From Jacaranda mimosifolia (taxonomy: Eukaryota; Streptophyta; Magnoliopsida; Lamiales; Bignoniaceae), in NCBI GenBank assembly GCA_018894105.1, contig CM032117.1:47340503-47404502 (forward strand): DNA of 64,000 nt. Reading direction: 5' to 3'. Each line of letters starts with the position of its first letter. The first letter of the stretch is position 1. Shown here one piece after another: positions 62,301-64,000 of the stretch. Made by a program: the position numbers and the translations under genes. Under the pieces are notes generated by a model. The model was not told the origin of the DNA. It did not search any database and was given only the letters and a program-made list of their open reading frames with translations.

Positions 62301-64000
62301 GGGTCAGCTACAGGCATTTCTGTTCATTTGATGGAGATTAAACAAAGTGAAGCTTTGTGGCAATATAAAGTGTTCCTTGATATGCATTCAACTGCAGCAA
62401 TTGATTTTAACTGGACTAGATTTATCATAAAAAACCATGACTAGTTAAGAATTTCTGCATTTGAAGCTCTGTTTGCTTTTTCCTGCTGAGGAGGAACCCC
62501 AACAATTGAGATCAGGAGTTAAAATGACTGTGTTTGGATGCTTTATTATAAAGTAGCATTTACAGTAGTGAAGCTTCTGAAATGCAGTCATGTCAGGAAT
62601 CTTTCTTATTCTTATGTCAATATCTAGGTTTCAAGGACAAAAAGCTTGCTTGGGAAACTTCTGAGTTATGCTTCTGAGGCTAAAGAGCTCCAGGATAAGT
62701 AAGGAGTTTGTACTTCATTTTATGTATGAAAATGTCTGTACGATCTCCGACAACCTCTCTGTCATGATACTAATTTAAGCGCTTTCATGTGTTGTAGGGA
62801 GTTTGAAGGGCGTGCTCTTGACAAACTTGTCGGAATGGCCTATGAAAAATACATGGTAATCATCACTGTCATCTGTGCATTCTTCCTCTACCTTGAATAA
62901 ATGATATACAAACTTCTTTTTAAAACATCTCGTGATATCCAGTTCAACATGATAAGAGCAAAACATATTGAGATTGATAAACACTTTATAAAAGAGAAAG
63001 TCAAAGAACTGCTGATTATTTGCATGGTATTTGTTCCAACATCGCAACAAATATCTGATATTCTTTCAAAGGAAATTGTTTAGACCTAACTATGAGTTTT
63101 TCATTGCACGCGGAGCATGATAGACATCTATTCACAAACTTGAGGGGGAGTTTTGAGTAATTAGGAAAATTAGATTGTAATTAGTTCCTAAATTTTAGGG
63201 ATTAGCACCTTATCTTATCATTATCTTGTATATTTTTGAATAAAGGAGATAAAAATGATTTTCTTGTTTCATACTTCAATTGCATATGGAGCATTGTTCC
63301 ATTCCTTCTTTAGGACATATACATATATGCATATAAGGGCAAAAAACAAAGGATACGAAAAAGGGGGAAAAGTACAATATTAATCTAGAGTTTATGCTCA
63401 TCATAATTTGGTCATCTCTGCTGTCTTATATATCTGTCTTAGAAAATCCCTTCTTATTGATTTGACAAAACATTCTATAAATAGCCAGCTTAGTATAATA
63501 ATTGCACTTGCCTTTGGGTTTAATGACTTGGTCTACTTCAAAATTCAACCAAGTACCGTTGCACCTATGTCTGTTATAGCTGAATGTGGAATTGTGTAGT
63601 TTTTTCTTTTTTCTTTGAAAAAAAAAAAAAAAAAACAAGACCTATTTTTCTGCTGCAGAGTTGCTGGGGTCCTAGCGCTCATGGGATGAAGAGTGCCAGT
63701 GGTAAAATGGCAAAACAAGCTGCCTTAGCTTTTGTTAAGAGGGCACTGGAACGATACCAGGAATTTGAGGCGACAGGAAAGAGTTGCTTTGATGATCCTT
63801 TGTACCGAGACATTTTCCTTTCTGGAGTATTGCGCCTGAATGATGGACAAGCTGTGAATTCCAGCACTGATAACGAATCTGGAAAACTTCATCTTGGGGC
63901 GTCTGGATGCTCTGTGGAAGTTAGAAATTCAGGTATGTGACAGGAAAACTGCACAATGCATATCAACATTTACTTGCGATAGATCAGATGGTTTCACAAT
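53373..64000 (+). CDS. Large Ser/Arg/Lys-rich nuclear-type protein, partial
   Basis: Thirteen coding exons join in phase, giving about 1073 residues before the gene leaves the window: 53373-53788, 53877-54156, 54556-54851, 57020-57205, 58337-59068, 59193-59287, 59400-59459, 59543-59631, 61251-61838, 61933-62007, 62628-62698, 62798-62855, 63659-63932, the last followed by donor GTATGT. The protein is disordered and rich in Ser, Arg and Lys with many short basic, nuclear-import-like stretches (SRKRSRLD, KMKKKRTG, SRKRTPSARS, GRPPTRKLSDRKAYTRQK). The C-terminal half has conserved blocks: SPFWKKMEPLFHFISD, ISLYQRLIAALIPEEE, FEGRALDKLVGMAYEKYM and KMAKQAALAFVKRALERY. It matches from memory the plant family of AT2G19390/AT4G29790, annotated as serine/arginine repetitive matrix-like, of about 1200 residues. 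Its molecular role is not known to me. No lesions are seen. Confidence 0.88.
55809..55904 (+). repeat. 48-bp tandem duplication
   Basis: Copies 55809-55856 and 55857-55904 share ATATTCTCTCTATATA and GTGAACATTT. In intron 3 of the Ser/Arg-rich gene. Confidence 0.85.
59632..61250. other. Intron 8 of Ser/Arg-rich gene, 1.6 kb
   Basis: No transposon protein or RNA gene was recognised within it. The short open frames have no family resemblance. Confidence 0.4.
62920..63260 (+). mobile_element. Ty1/copia 3' remnant in intron 12
   Basis: The frame at about 62945-63082 reads IRAKHIEIDKHFIKEKVKEL and VPTSQQISDILSKEI, the very end of copia RNase H, which normally reads TKHIEIDxHFIxEK..VPTxxQxADxxTK. 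It is followed by the usual end (SMIDIYSQT) and a polypurine tract (CTTGAGGGGGAG, 63142-63153). A truncated LTR-like stretch starting TTTTGAGTAATTAGG and containing AATAAAGG follows. Most of the element is missing. It lies in the sense direction inside the Ser/Arg-rich gene. Confidence 0.75.

Overview
This is nuclear DNA of a flowering plant, most likely a eudicot. It is AT-rich, the genes are split by many GT..AG introns, and the space between genes is filled with plant transposable elements. I recognise three conserved plant genes, all on the + strand, set in layers of transposon debris.

Layout. 1-3217 is the 3' part of a Helitron: a broken PIF1-type helicase gene, then a classic Helitron 3' end (hairpin plus CTAG). 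About 100 bp later a 10.3-kb PIF/Harbinger element (3320-13622) begins. It has matching terminal inverted repeats and carries four coding modules arranged convergently. On + lie a GRF zinc-finger/membrane protein gene and a Myb/SANT-like gene. On - lie the classic ORF1 (Myb/SANT) and the DDE transposase. Three of the four have visible lesions, and the reading of the GRF gene depends on an unproven intron. At 15094-16548 is an intact intronless gene for an ALP1/HDP1-like protein. This is a host gene derived from a Harbinger transposase, and its catalytic triad is no longer intact. From 17.3 to 21.6 kb are three short non-autonomous terminal-inverted-repeat elements, then very AT-rich DNA. From 22.6 to 33 kb are a possible first pair of exons of an unknown gene, retroelement scraps, a decayed plastid-type tRNA-Cys, and a clean Tourist-type MITE with a TAA target duplication.

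From 33300 to 47889 lies a complete 13-exon NDR-family AGC kinase gene, whose exon phases all close to a 527-residue protein. From 53373 to beyond the right edge lies a large, low-complexity Ser/Arg/Lys-rich nuclear-type protein gene, with 13 coding exons and about 1073 residues inside the window. It resembles the Arabidopsis AT2G19390/AT4G29790 family. One of its introns holds a copia retrotransposon remnant.

The order ALP1-like, NDR kinase, Ser/Arg-rich protein matches, from memory, Arabidopsis neighbours AT4G29780-AT4G29790 and AT2G19400-AT2G19390. The three genes therefore probably form an old conserved block, and the PIF element and Helitron are later arrivals on its left flank. I saw no CRISPR, operon or bacterial-type feature. 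The most unusual items are the four-module PIF element beside a domesticated relative, and the plastid tRNA-Cys relic.
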